Shown: positions 21,513 to 33,404 of the stretch, piece after piece
How the letters are laid out: each line of letters begins with the position of its first letter
Numbering within the stretch: the first letter of the stretch is position 1
Origin: Ascarosepion bandense
Taxonomy: Eukaryota; Mollusca; Cephalopoda; Sepiida; Sepiidae
Length of the DNA: 64,000 nt
Reading direction: 5' to 3'
NCBI GenBank assembly: GCA_037127315.1
Contig: JBBBDQ010000421.1
Span: 2,252,501 to 2,316,500, forward strand
The notes under the pieces: generated by a model
Seen by the model: only the letters and a program-made list of their open reading frames with translations
Told to the model about the DNA's origin: nothing
The model's database searches: none
Program-made: the position numbers and the translations under genes

Positions 21513-22284
21513 TATATATACATATATATGCTATGAATATCATAGATGGAAGCAAGCGCTTGGGTACAATTGACAGAAATAATAATTTACTTTATTTATT
21601 GATGGGCTAACATTCAATATTGTGGTAAATATTCAGTGGAACACAAGAAACCTTGAGCAATTTGATAAACGGATTCTTCACTCTTTTCAAAATTCTTCGA
21701 ATTTATGTGTAACACCGAATATATAAAATCATACCTATGTTTTCGGTTAGAATAATTTTAGTCTAATAAAATACGTCAAAACAAAGACGTTTTGAATCTT
21801 TGACACATTATTAAAAGAGGTTAATGGCGGAGTTCGGGGACTATTGCTACCGAAGTGAACGTGCCCAATTCTCGTTTACCCACATTTTTTATCCTTCTTG
21901 GGTCTTTCGACATCTTAATGTATTGTTGTCAAAGCTTTTATCTCTATTTTTTTTTACCTTGAAGCCATTCGGAAGAGAACAAAGAAGCCATCTGAAAAGA
22001 AAGTTTCTAAACCAACATCTCTTTTAATAATTCCGGCTAAGTTTTATAAAAACGCGCCAAAATCTCTACGAGTCCTTCCTTCTTTTTATACTAGCTCACC
22101 TTTCAGTCTCCCCCCTCCTCTTTGTCAGAGCCACCATCATAATCTTGTCTCAGTTTGAATTATTTCAAGACAAACCTTAGTACATCACTTATCAAGAGAA
22201 GTCGTTGGCAGCGGGGGGAGAGTAGGGTTTTGTAATATAATGGGGAACGTGATGTATCAAAGAGGGAGAGGGAAGAGAAAGAAA
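21513..22284. other. Unassigned
   Basis: No supported gene; the open frame at 21824-22027 has no family I recognise. Confidence 0.3.
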
Positions 22285-22317
22285 GTGTGTGTGTGCGAGA
22301 GAGAGAGAGAGAGAGAG

Positions 22318-22353
<36 letters not shown>
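22285..22353. repeat. (GT)n/(GA)n microsatellite
   Basis: Alternating GT and GA runs. Confidence 0.95.
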
Positions 22354-22699
22354 TAGAGATCCCCTGGGTAGCAGATAAGGATTTGAAGGTAAAGGCCAGC
22401 CATTGATTCATGTCCGCCATAATCACGTCTCTAAGTACTGAGGTCGTACCACAATCGTCTCTATCTTCATATCTCTATAATCAACACCACCAATTCTTAT
22501 TATGAAAATTAGATTGTAATAAGAAACAAATATCGTAGTTATATTCTATCAAATATAATGCTATACATATTTTTTATAAATAAATGTTTAAAAATTCTTT
22601 CAAGACGTCGATTTTCATAGTCCTCCGCAATTTCCTATCCATTGTAGCTCTTTATGCCTCTCTCGATTTCTCTTTCTGACATTTATTTATTAATCTCAT
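22354..22699. other. Unassigned
   Basis: Nothing recognised. Confidence 0.3.
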
Positions 22700-22917
22700 T
22701 AGATAGGTTATTAATTCTTTTCTTTAGCCTTACATACACTCAGTATGTCCTGTGTGTGAAAAATTCTCCGAACCCTGTTTCCTCGTCCTAAAGTTCAATT
22801 GCCACTTACTGATTCTGAATATAAGTGTACTTTTTGTCTTCATTCTGTTCCGTCTATGATATTCACAGCATCTGTAGAACCCCATTTCTGTTGCTTCAAT
22901 TCTTCTCCACCATTCAT

Positions 22918-22951
<34 letters not shown>
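22700..22951 (-). mobile_element. LINE-B fragment
   Basis: The minus strand reads RRIEATEMGFYRCCEYHRR, RNRMKTKSTLIFRISKWQ and LNFRTRKQGSENFSHTGH, a degraded version of the EAAEMWFYRRILRI / LKFLGHAMRK / LENLILTG series. It is bounded by (TA)n at 22922-22951. Confidence 0.75.
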
Positions 22952-22953
<2 letters not shown>

Positions 22954-24801
22954 CACAGCAGATCAGCACTCTTAATTTCTAACGATTTTTTTTCTGATTG
23001 CTAATACACCTAATAGTAGTAGGTTTGGTGGCATAGTACAAATTATAAAAAAAAAAATACACACGTCTTACCTATTTTTTCGCTTCAACGGTAGAATTCC
23101 GTTGATATAAGATGTGATTCATTTCATTTCCTGTTCGGGTGTATTTGTAGTTCACAGTGAACCACGTGATATATCGCATATAACTCAATATTATCAATGC
23201 ACTAACTTCTATTTGAAGAGCATCATGTTACGACGATAACGTCACCACAACAACGTATATCATAAATAACTTTCCCTATAACACTAGAAAATATTCCTTT
23301 TCAGTCAACGTCGCTACAAACTGGTAACCTAATACCCTTACATAAGTCGTTAACTTAACAGCTTAATCACTTTATTCTTGTTTTTAGCTGTTTCACCTGA
23401 AGTAAGGTGATAAATCTACTAAGACGCAAGGAATTACTGAGAGTGAAAGAAACAGAGAAAAATAAAATAACATGATTTAAGGAGATAGAAGAAGCTGACT
23501 GGCATTATATTTAAACTTTTAAAGTTTATATTTGATATGAAAGCAGGAAACTGGTAGAAAGTTTTACATTTCAACAAATTCCACCATTTCAACATGTAAT
23601 TCATGAGACCTTGCTGCCTAAAGTCAATGTAACAAAAAGTAAAGCTAATCAGAACAGTTACCGTAAACATATCTATAGCAAAGACACAACTCTCTCTCTC
23701 TCTCTCTAAATATATATATATATATATATATATTTGGTACATCCATTCATTTTCGATATCTGAATTTTAAATTGAATTTTTAAAAATGAAAAGGTTTTCT
23801 TGAAACTTTTATTTTAGTTTTAATTGAATGCTAAATATTTAAATTTACTATTTCAAGTAAAAAAATACTCTGGAGTATTTCAAAGAGAAGTTATATTGAT
23901 TGGAATATAAAATTTTGCGGTGTTTTTTTTAATTTCTCAATTTTTCGGCCATTTTTGAGCGATCGACAAATTTGTAAATAAATGTTAATTTTAGGTTCTA
24001 AAAATCTTGCAAAAACAAAATATACATCTGTAACACATTATTAAGTTAGAAAATTTAATGTTAAATTCATCTGATTTATACAAGTATTACTTATTCATAG
24101 CATGAAATTTAGAATAAAACTATTAATCACATTGAACTTTTTGATCTGTCCGTCGTGTATCAAATGTTGTTAGATTAGAAGTAAGATAAGTGTATGGCGA
24201 TCACAAATTACATGATTGTATAAATATTTTTCCCTGTAAAGGCAAGAAACTCTGAAACACATGACTTTTTAATTTACGCATAGAAATTATCATAAAAAAT
24301 TAAAATAGGAAGACACAACGATTTGTATTAAACTTTTTAATTTTCCATAAACAAGTATAATCTTCTTTTAATAAGCTTTTAAGCTAACTCGAACAAATCG
24401 TTGAAGTTTTTTAAAAATATTTTTTTAACTTTATAAATTATTATAATTAAAACAAATGAAAACAATTCTTTTAAAATTTCATTGTTAATTGAAAAAAGAA
24501 TTCAAACTATAATGTCCTTAATTTTTATTATTTATTCAAGCAATTAAAAGCTTATCAAATTAAATAATGCCATAGTTATATTGCATTTTATTATTGGGAG
24601 CAGATTTTTGGAAATAGAGACAAAATTTTTCAAAAAATAAATAGATGATTTACATTTCGCAATGCATACTGCATTTAACTAATAAAAACAATCACCCCAA
24701 CAATTTAATTTCTTAAAATTTAATGAATTTACGTGAAAAGGTTGTAGCAGATGTAAAAAATATTTTTACTAATTTTTAAAAAAATAATAATTTCAAAATT
24801 A
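22952..24801. other. Long AT-rich unassigned stretch
   Basis: No gene. (TC)n then (TA)n lie at 23690-23733. A short inverted pair AACGGTAGAATTCCGTT occurs near 23089. The remainder is very AT-rich. Confidence 0.4.
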
Positions 24802-24853
24802 ATTTAATTCATTCATGAACAAGTCAAATTTAATTCATTCATGAACAAGTCAA
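24802..24853. repeat. 26-bp tandem duplication
   Basis: The unit AATTCATTCATGAACAAGTC (with flanking bases) occurs twice in a row directly beside the inverted repeat that borders the next SINE. Confidence 0.9.
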
Positions 24854-25087
24854 ATCAGGACTTTTTTTTCTCTCAATTGGAGCAGATAGACTAAACTATT
24901 GCCCGGTTTACACTCCACCCACGTCTATTGAACAGATGAAGAGGCTCTTCCCTTGTTTCCTGTTTAGGATGCAGTTTCCGGTTTTCTCTTTTCCAATCTT
25001 TTCACTCCGATGTAGCCCCCTGCACATCAGTGGCGTTACCGCCTTGCTCGGGGTGATATGATTAAAAAAAAAGTCCTGATTTGACTT
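24847..25087 (+). mobile_element. SINE-2 (LINE-A-tailed) flanked by inverted repeats
   Basis: The element (about 24897-25072) starts TTGCCCGGTTTACACTCC and ends CCCCCTGCACATCAGTGGCG, CTTGCTCGGGGTGATATGATT and an A run. That tail is the LINE-A 3' end. Its flanks are not direct repeats but a perfect inverted pair: GTCAAATCAGGACTTTTTTT on the left (about 24849-24869) and its reverse complement on the right (about 25065-25086). Other copies: 32046, 32195 and 60834 (minus). The 5' part holds GGTTTACACTCC, which resembles a polymerase III B box, but no A box is clear. Confidence 0.75.
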
Positions 25088-25537
25088 TTGCAAAAATTTC
25101 CAAATTAATGTGTTTGTTACCGGAAAAATTGAGTTATGTAATCTTACGTTTTCCATTGTAAACGCTCGTAACGATTTGGTTACCCGCTAACGAAAATCAA
25201 AACGAGATTTTTACTAAAATTTCGAACGTGTTAGAAGGGATTAAAAAAATTTAAAAAGTCATTAAAAATACTTTGATCTTTCCTCTTAATAAAAATATAA
25301 ACATTTTGTTGGAAAAAGTTAATTCTTATTAAGTTTGGGGCCTTTTTTATTCATACTATGTTGGCTATAACGATTTAGTGAAGGTACCTATATATATATA
25401 TATATATATAAATTATAGTTTAGAACATGTATAATAAATATATAAATTATAATAAATATTCATAGCTCTATTTTTATATTGAGCACTGTTTTAAATTAAT
25501 GTTTTGAACTTTGTTAATATGTTCTTTGTTCCTTATT
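25088..25537. other. Unassigned AT-rich
   Basis: (TA)n at about 25390-25411. No gene. Confidence 0.35.
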
Positions 25538-25547
25538 CACACACACA

Positions 25548-25589
<42 letters not shown>
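25538..25589. repeat. Palindromic (CA)n(GT)n microsatellite
   Basis: CA repeats switch to GT repeats at a central ACGT, giving a self-complementary array. Confidence 0.95.
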
Positions 25590-25591
<2 letters not shown>

Positions 25592-26080
25592 GAAGTAACA
25601 GGCTAGATGCGGCAGCAATATTCAGCTTACAAATGTACAAGATACATTTTGGCTACAACATAATGAACTGAATTACCTAGCAGTAGATCTTGCAGTTGAT
25701 TCAGTATAATAATCTCATTCTATGTCAGTAGAAAACATGACACCAAGAAGGAGCAGTAAATTATTCTCCTTACGATTAGCACTTGCAATGTTAATGCAAG
25801 GGAAAATGTTTTTGAGATGATCGTTAGAGACCAGTTTCATTTTGGTGATATTAAAATTAAGAATCGACTCCTTGTCCCAGTTAACAACTGACTGGAAGTT
25901 AATTTTCTATATCAGTTGTCTGTTTGGCATTATCTAGTCTATCAGACTTACTATTAAGACAAAAAAATGTCGTATCATCAACATAGATACCGATAATTGT
26001 TAACATTGGGAATATCGTTGATCAAACGTACTCTCAAGAATAACAATCCAATGATATACATCTGATCCACTAATTATACA
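25590..26080 (-). mobile_element. LINE-A fragment (RT C to thumb region)
   Basis: The minus strand reads SVVNWDKESILNFNITKMKL, then LLLLGVMFSTDIE and STARSTAR, equivalent to SVVNWGKKWLVNINSSKTK and LRLLGLTLSSDLKW in the 10.5 kb copy. Heavily decayed. Confidence 0.7.
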
Positions 26081-26324
26081 TCTGTCGAATATTTATATCA
26101 TCATTTACAATTAGAAAGTTATATTAAACTATTATTAAATACTACACCGTCTGTAGCCACGTAGTGAAGTTGTTTTGTTGGTGGTTTTAATAATTAAATA
26201 GGTTAGTTATTCAAATATAGCATTTTTATGCTCTGAAGTAATAATTGGAAGTCACAATGTTAGCAGTTTTTAAAAATATCTTTTGACTTTCTAACAAAAT
26301 TTAAAACATACATTACATGAAACT

Positions 26325-26935
26325 ATCACTGGTCGTCTGTCCGTGTGTGCAAATCTGGTCAGATGCCTCTAGTATTCAGGTGCCTCTAAATCCAACGGAG
26401 AATCTGTAATGTGATCGATACCGACTTGGCAGCTCAGCTGCAGACGCTCTGTCACCGGCGTGACGTGGCTTCCCTTTGCCTCTTCTGCAAATACTTTCAC
26501 GGCTTCTGCTCCAATGAACTTAGATCACTGGTGCCCTCTTGGTACGAGCTACTAGATTAGCAACTAGGTCCCACTCTTTTACAGTGAAACCGATAAAATA
26601 TAACCGCAATTTCTACTCTAACAGCTTCTTTTATCGCAACTCCCGCCTGTGGAGTTCCCGTCCATATACTTACTTCCCCGACAGCTACAATCTCCAGGAA
26701 TTTAAATGTAAGGTCAACAGACATCTCCTACCACACTAATTCGCATCAATTCTCACAAGCTCTTTTTTTCATCTACCCCACCCCCATCCTCGGTATCTTC
26801 ATCCGTCTATTACTCTCCTCCTGACATGTTCTATAACTAACCCCTATTTCTCATCACTTTCCCCTATGTAACCCCCTGCAAAACAGTGGCAGTAGAATGC
26901 CTTGCTTGGGGTGGGATGATTAAAAAAAAGAAGAA
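26325..26935 (+). mobile_element. LINE-A 3' end
   Basis: It starts within the RT tail (AACGGAGAATCTGTAATGTG), continues VRATRLATRSHSFTV, NFYSNSFFYRNSRLWSSRP and YNLQEFKCKVNRHLLPH, and ends CCCCTGCAAAACAGTGGCAG, CTTGGGGTGGGATGATTA and an A run. 5'-truncated. Confidence 0.85.
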
Positions 26936-27099
26936 GAAAAAACCCTGATATGAAATAAATGTGCTTTAATTATTTCTATCTGTCAGTATGTGTCTTATAT
27001 TTTGCCATTCTTAGCTATATTTTTTACATTTTTTAAATATCTCTCTTGATAGTATGATGATGAGAACATTATCATATCGGGTTAGCATGAGATAACTCA
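26936..27099. other. Unassigned
   Basis: Short gap with no feature. Confidence 0.3.
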
Positions 27100-27290
27100 T
27101 GACTACCAAAAGAGACTTCGCGCAAGGAATGAAAATGATATACCCCAGTGATCGTAATAAAGAGTTCGAATCGAAATTCTTAGCACTTAAAGAAGGCCGA
27201 AACATCGTATAAATGGCAACAAAGAGGAGGACAATAGTCTGAATAATGTAAATAGTGTAAATAATACCTCATGTCAGAAATATAGACAAA
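27100..27290 (+). repeat. Penelope-type unit, third copy of the 3.7-4.1 kb repeat
   Basis: It shares GGGTTCGGTTTGAAATCCAT-like sequence (GAGTTCGAATCGAAATTC here) with 3990-4010, then AGAAGGCCGAAACATCGTA and AATAGTGTAAATAATACCTC. The stem between the two core halves is reduced to GGCC. Confidence 0.55.
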
Positions 27291-28398
27291 TAACTCTCTT
27301 TTGTTAATTCTAAAACTTGTCGAATGTGATCTTTAGAATTAAGCATTTTTGTTGATGGCGTTCATAATTACATAGAGAAATTATTCAAATAAAGTTATTT
27401 TTAATCCTTAAAGTAGTAACTATCTTAGGATTTTGATCATAGTTTGGTTGCCAAGGGTGATCTTGTAGTATTTTACTAGTGAACTTTTCAGCGGTGCGTT
27501 TCGTTATAATCGTGTGAAATGCATATTCTTGCTCATAATTTTTTCCGTATCAAGAGTTACCAGGTCATCAGTTACTAGAAAACCAGTAGGACAACAATAT
27601 TAGCTATTAGTATTGTTATAAAAAGGATCCCATTTACCGTTCTAATAAAGTGGGCTCTACTTTTTTAAGACATCTCCCAGATTTGTTATATTTGCAGCTA
27701 TCTTTGCCACTGTATTATTTGGATGATCACTGTAGCAATGATAGTCGCGTTTAGCAGTTGCGTTGTTTCAAATCATTTTCAAAAACCCGGCAGCCATGAA
27801 ATCAAGAATTAATCGAGTAACGTTGAATCCAGGTTTGGAAATACGTAAACGCATCACAACAGAATATATGATAAAGAAAATTCGATTAGATAATCCAGAG
27901 ATTATACTGCCACAAATTTAATTTAGTTTCATGTATTTAAATACAAATGGAAATTTTAAAATGCATCTTGGAATCTTGCGAATGAAATGGTATTTATGTC
28001 CCCGTGAAATTTTGTATTAAAAAAATAATCCTTTATAAAATGATCTGATCATTTTCGAAAACTGACACTAGCCATTTAAAATTCTAATTTATTGTTGTTT
28101 CAGGCATGTGAATGTCAAATTATTGCCATTATCGTTTCGCAGATTCAGAAACAGAACTTGTAAACAGGAATAGATAGTTCCAAGAAGGAAAGATATCAAC
28201 ATGCTTGCAAAGATGAAATAGCCACACTCTGTTACAGTTAATACATTAGCTTATCAAATATATAAAACCCAAACATTGATTACATATATAAAGTGTTGTT
28301 TGTGCAAATATTATGTAAAACCGTGATAGTAGAAAATGTGGCTTATATCCTGCCCAACTTACGGTTACTTCTTAAGACAAATAACTAATATGCATATA
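27291..28398. other. Unassigned
   Basis: AT-rich single-copy-looking sequence, no gene seen. Confidence 0.35.
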
Positions 28399-28406
28399 CA
28401 AACACC

Positions 28407-28829
28407 CATGGCCATATCTGACTACCGGGCACACCGGGCACGGGTCCAGGCCGATCCGTGCAATCATAGTGAAAATCCGGACAAGGAAAAATGTCTTCGT
28501 CAGAAATCAAACTAAACAATTCACAAAGAAAGAAAGAAAGAAAGAAAGAAAGAAAAACGAAGAAAACATTCGAATGAACGCAGTAAAAATCTGTTTGTTT
28601 ATTTATTAATTTTGGGAGAAAAGACTGGTTATACTCAGAAAATCAAAACCCGATTTCCTGCTTTCATTCACGTTCTGTGGCTAATTTCCATTGGAATAGC
28701 CGAAAAATCCGCAAAAATCATAGTTTCTGGAAACGGATGACACTGATGACGTCATCACATTGTCAACTAATAAATCCGGGCAATTTTCTCTGTGCCCGGT
28801 GTTTTTTTTTAGCATCAGCTACGGCGCTG
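28407..28829. mobile_element. hAT-like MITE with 8-bp target duplication
   Basis: The element is 423 bp. CAAACACC flanks both sides (28399-28406, 28830-28837), an 8-bp duplication as made by hAT transposases. The left end CATGGCCATATCTGA and the inverted right end CAGCGCCGTAGCTGA match at 11 of 15 and fit the CAGnGCCGTAGC-type hAT end. CACCGGGCAC words lie inside both ends. There is no transposase. (AAAG)n lies inside at 28527-28554. Confidence 0.7.
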
Positions 28830-28925
28830 CAAACACCCAAATTAAGAAAATAGCAGTGTTTTCTTATTATTTTCATTCAAGAAAAGTGTTAAAGTGGAAC
28901 TAAATTCTATCGTATTTATCATTCA

Positions 28926-29520
28926 TATTCGTGAAGTAGTGACGTTACCTGAAATCAATCGGAGAAATATAGGGCGATCCATGCCTTTCTATTTCAGAGG
29001 AACCTCGTACATTCACACTAAAAGCAACCATTGCCGATTTTCGCTACGGTAGAACAGAGGCATAACATCTACTCCAAGGAATTTAGTCAAGAGATATTCT
29101 TTTGGAGAAAGCAGAACCTATCAAAAAATTCCGTTCGTCCTTCAAGTGAAATATTTAACTTTAGCATTTTTGTTTATCTTTTATGGGAACCAAATTGTAC
29201 AGTCCTTCATTCATGAAATGGGGAAATAGCTGAAACTATTCAGAGCTTTGGCTGTTACGTTATTTGAAATAATTCGGAGAAATATGTCATGATCCTTCAT
29301 CACAATCCTCCGCTTGATTAAAGAAGTTCAGGTCCTGGCACATTATTGGTAAAATCAATGATTGGCGATTTTCGTTTCGGAAGAACAGACACGTACAAAT
29401 CTACTCATGAACTAATTTATCCAGTTTTTTATTATTAGCGAAATGGGTAATGTTACTTGAAATCATTCGGAAGGAATCGCTGTTGCTACTCCGTTATTTG
29501 AAATCATTCGAAACGAAGAT
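28926..29520. repeat. Degenerate tandem repeat, about 325-bp period
   Basis: TTGCCGATTTTCGCTACGG near 29033 recurs as TTGGCGATTTTCGTTTCGG near 29361, followed in both by AGAACAG and TCTACTC words. GTTATTTGAAAT(A/C)ATTCG occurs near 29260 and 29500. Diverged and unclassified. Confidence 0.5.
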
Positions 29521-29687
29521 ATTACTGTGAATCATGTGAACTTAAAATAGAAAACATTATGTTATTTTAAGAACGGCACTTTTTGGAACGGTCATTCTTA
29601 AGCTTCAGATTTGTTGATTTGATAAAAAACGCGCTAATTTTGTTATATTTTGTCTAACTTAACAGTTCCTTTTTAATGCAGATAATT

Positions 29688-29960
29688 CTTCTTCTTCTTC
29701 TATGTGCCCTGTCCCTTCAGGACGTAGGCGATCATGGCTCTCCACGTCTCCCTATCCCTTGTGGCTCTTAGTATGTTTGCTCCTGTTGCTCCTGGCAACC
29801 CCCGTTCCGTCATCCACCTGATCAGGCCCTGCAAATATGTTATCCGCTGCCTTCCTCTGTCTCTCCTTCCTTCTATCTGTCCAGTCAGTATCAGGTTCTC
29901 CAGGCTCTCCTTCCTCATTGCATGTCCCAGGAACTTAAGTAGCATATTTAACTTCAACAT
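29688..29960 (-). mobile_element. LINE-B 3' end
   Basis: The minus frame reads LKFLGHAMRKESLENLILTG, QIEGRRDRGRQRITYLQGLI, RWMTERGLPGATGANILRAT and ends MIAYVLKGQGT. A (TTC)n tail at 29688-29699 marks the 3' end. The frame is open to the break near 29945. Confidence 0.88.
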
Positions 29961-30435
29961 TCAAATGAAAAAATATAACCACGTTTTGTTAGTTATATCA
30001 ATATAGTCTTTTGTTGTATGTGATTCAGCCCAAAAAATACTAAACTATCGGAAGAATCAAATTTAATGTCAATAAAAAATCTGTGTTCTAAAACAGGGAT
30101 TATGAACTAGCGGGGTTGAGATGGCAAGTAGAATTCCAGGGTTTCAATGGAGGATGTTTGACTTTTATCCTTGCATTCTATTGAACTTTTTGCTTATTGT
30201 TGTATAGTTCAGCTTATATATTTAATACGTTTCAAATAACTTAACATATATTCAAGTGTAAAAATCCATCAACATTTTATATTAGATATTTCAAACTCCT
30301 CTATAAAAATAATGGGTGTAAATTTATATGTACTAAGGAAAATAAATGAAGATTTTCAGTAATCTATTCATATTAATTGCAAATTTATATTTATAAAATC
30401 TAGATACTAAAGGGAAAATGTCATCAAAGCAATTA
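29961..30435. other. Unassigned AT-rich
   Basis: No gene. Confidence 0.3.
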
Positions 30436-30540
30436 CCATGAAATATTACTAGAAAGAGGAAGCTACGTTACGGCGGTGAGAAAGTGACTGAAGCCATGAT
30501 GCTTGACCATGAGCACTAACATTGCAGATTTTGCTTTGTA
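30436..30540 (-). mobile_element. Short LINE-A fragment
   Basis: GGTGAGAAAGTGACTGAAGC followed by GCAGATTTTGCTTTGT matches the LINE-A minus-strand block at 2955-3020 (GTGAGAAAGTGACTAAGTTG). Confidence 0.55.
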
Positions 30541-30625
30541 TTTTAATATAATACTATTTTTGGTATCGAAAAGGAAAGGGAGAAGGGAAAGTAAGAAAAG
30601 AAGGAAGAGAGATAAGTATTAAATT

Positions 30626-30680
<55 letters not shown>
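30626..30680. repeat. (TTTC)n microsatellite
   Basis: Thirteen to fourteen clean units. Confidence 0.95.
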
Positions 30681-30682
<2 letters not shown>

Positions 30683-31844
30683 TCCGGTCACTTGAGCTAG
30701 GCGAGAGATATGTTTAGACCACCCAATAGAAGAGAGATAACGCATTTTTATTGACTCAAAAGATTCTTATTGCAAAAATTGTTAAATCTATTTTCACTAA
30801 AAATGAGTTTCTCCGTTACTGAAAAAAATAACGACCATTGATAGAAGCGACAGCCGTGTACAGAGGGTATGGTGGATTTTATAACTCTAGTCACAACCAT
30901 CTCTTGCTGAAAAGAAGACAAAATTCCCGGAAATAAAGTTTTCTGGTCCTTTATGGGATTTTGCGCCTTTGTGGAATTAAAGGAGAAACATGATTTTGTT
31001 TTCGACCGAAGCAAGATAATTTCTTATAACGATTGAAATGATAAAAACACAGATGCGAAACGAGTACATACACTGAAAGCGGAAAAGCGAAAAGAACGAT
31101 AATTAAAATTTGACTGTTGGGCTGAAACGCGCCCCTCAGGCGATACGAGAGGTACTTAGAAGGAGAAAAAGAGACCAATGAAAAAGCACCCGGGTGGATT
31201 TTGGAGAAAATCAAAGTATCGTTCCACGAGCCACAAACAATAGTAGGAGGCACTCACACAAGAAAGAGGAAGACGAGTTTGATCAGGTGATCAAAGGAAG
31301 ATCCTTTTTTGGTTATGTGAAAATGCTAAGTCTACTTAAAGTGCGTTACAACCATCCGCGCTAAATGCGAGACCTAATAACGACAAATATACAGTTGGGC
31401 ACTGTAGAGTTGGACCGCTACGGAGCGGGTTAACACGAGAGACGTGTTGTCCCGTGACTACCTGCCTTAGAAGCAACTTCAATTTTAGCTTGGTGTCAGA
31501 CCAACTTACTTACATAAAGTGTTGCATCCTGTAGAAGTCGTGGGTTGGAATTACAGTTATCTTCATGCAAGCGTGATAAACTTTAACCAAATACTGTACT
31601 GAGCAGAACATATAAGCTCCTTGTTAGTTTCACAAAGATTTCTTTTTTTTTATTGTTGTGGCTCCCAGCTCTGTGTGAATAATCGTTGCAGCGAATTTTC
31701 GGCAACTTTCAACCAGGACAGGATTTGTGATCAATCAAGCACAACGTGGGCAGAGCCCGGTTTGGAACGAACTGATCGACTTTTTATCAGCCGCGTGATT
31801 TTTGACATCGACGCAAAAGACCGGTTTTGGTGAGGATTCACATT
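30681..31844. other. Unassigned
   Basis: Open frames at 30951-31253 (minus) and 31621-31833 (plus) have no recognisable domain. Nothing else found. Confidence 0.35.
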
Positions 31845-32040
31845 ATCACGAATCTGTAAATATATAGCAGAAGTACAAGACTAAATGTTAAAGCAATATT
31901 TATGTCATAGACTTATAGAAAACTTACAAACTCTCGGTGAGAAAAATTCACTAGCTCGACACTATGAACCAGTTTTTCTTAGAAGCAGACCTATACTCTT
32001 TACACTTTATACCAGTGAAATTATTAAAGATTTCTTTTTC
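31845..32040 (-). mobile_element. Worn LINE-A fragment
   Basis: CACGAATCTGTAAATATATA, AGCAGAAGTACAAGACT and AGAAGCAGACCTATAC parallel the minus-strand LINE-A at 18038-18240 (CAAGAATCTCTGAATATATA, AGCAGACCTAGCA). Coding is gone. Confidence 0.5.
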
Positions 32041-32045
32041 AGGCA

Positions 32046-32372
32046 ATAAACTATCGCCCGGTTCACACTCCACCCACGTCTATTGAACAGGTGAAGAGGC
32101 TCATCCCTTGTTCCTTGTTTAGAATGTGGTTTCCGGCTTTCTCTTTTCCAATCTTTTCACTCTTTTCTTTTTTTTTCAATTGGAGTAGACAGACTAAACT
32201 ATCGCCCGGTTCACACTCCACCCACGTCTATTGAACAGGTGAAGAGGCTCATCCTTTGTTCCTTGTTTAGGATGTGGTCTCCGGCTTTCTCTTTACAATC
32301 TTTTCACTCCTACGTAGTCCCCTGCGCTTCAGTGGTGTTACGCCTTGCTCGGGGTGATATTTTAAAAAAAAG
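32046..32372 (+). mobile_element. Two SINE-2 copies in tandem
   Basis: Copy one (about 32048-32165) begins CTATCGCCCGGTTCACACTC and stops before the LINE tail in a T-rich stretch. Copy two (about 32205-32372) repeats the same 110 bp and carries the tail CCCCTGCGCTTCAGTGGTG, CTTGCTCGGGGTGATATT, A run. The linker CAATTGGAGTAGACAGACTA is also seen just before the 24.9 kb copy, so it belongs to the family. Confidence 0.75.
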
Positions 32373-32679
32373 TAACAATCAGTGAATTTATCGAACCTAT
32401 ACAGCATGAAACTACAAAGATAAGTAAAAATTCTAAGATTATTTACTAACAGTACGCACAATTCTATCAACATAAGATAGGATACCATGTTGAAGGAAGA
32501 TACGGAAATAATAACTAGCAATTCCCACACAAGGTAGTAAAGACACTCGGTAAAAAAAGATTAAACCATGAATTCTAAGAAGATGAAATGTATAGTCGTT
32601 CGCTAGAGAGACAGATCAAAATGCAACATAAGATTTGGAATTCGTGTATAAAAATTTAACTTTTAGGGAAGTGATTGAA
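32373..32679. other. Unassigned
   Basis: No secure feature. Confidence 0.3.
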
Positions 32680-33086
32680 CAAATGACAAAATATGAAATC
32701 CGAAGGCTTATTGAAATAGCGATAAATGCCTTAAAAATTTTATAAAGTATTAAGAAACAAGAAAATTTTCTTAAAAAGAAAGAAAAAATGTGTTGGGTTG
32801 CTATGTAATATCAATCCTTCCATAGGTCAATGAATGCTGGACAATTTCCTCACAGAAACAACAGAGTTGTGATTCTACAGGAAGATGCTGTGAATATAAT
32901 GGAATAAACATGAGAGTAACGAGGGAGTTTTAAAGAAAATGAAAACCCAAAAGAACACAGTTAATTTTTTGATCGATTTGTTTTTTTACGGTTTATCAAC
33001 CTTAAGCCAGGAATTATTTTGGATTGTAAGAATGTTTTTGAGATAATAACGATTTACTTATACAAGTTGTACTATTCAGCCTATCA

Positions 33087-33400
33087 GTCAGTTAAGTGCC
33101 ATACGCGAAACACACTTGGGCGATCATGTCTCGAAAGAGACATGACTGACTGGGCAAAAGATTATCCTGCAGTAGGTTGCCATTGCTTTCTGTTGTAGAC
33201 TGGTTGCCAACCAAAGCTATAGAACCCAATCTGTCCTGTTATTTAAGCCATAACTGGAGGGAAGAGATGAATTAATACCTTTCCCAAGGGTATTTGCGCG
33301 TAAGTGAATGCAATAAATTCAACTGGAATTCGAACTCGGCTCCCCGTTTTCTCGTTCAGAACCGATATCCACTGCACCACTACGCACATTTCATCAGTGA
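33087..33400 (-). repeat. tRNA-derived SINE-1, full length
   Basis: The minus strand starts near 33400 with ATGTGCGTAGTGGTGCAGTG, has a B box GAGTTCGAATTCC, the TTGGGTTCTATAGC block, and CATGTCTCTTTCGAGACATG, a perfect 20-nt palindrome. It ends GGCACTTAACTGACTG near 33087. The palindrome recurs in the copies at 39.7 and 62.0 kb. Confidence 0.9.
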
Positions 33401-33404
33401 AAGA

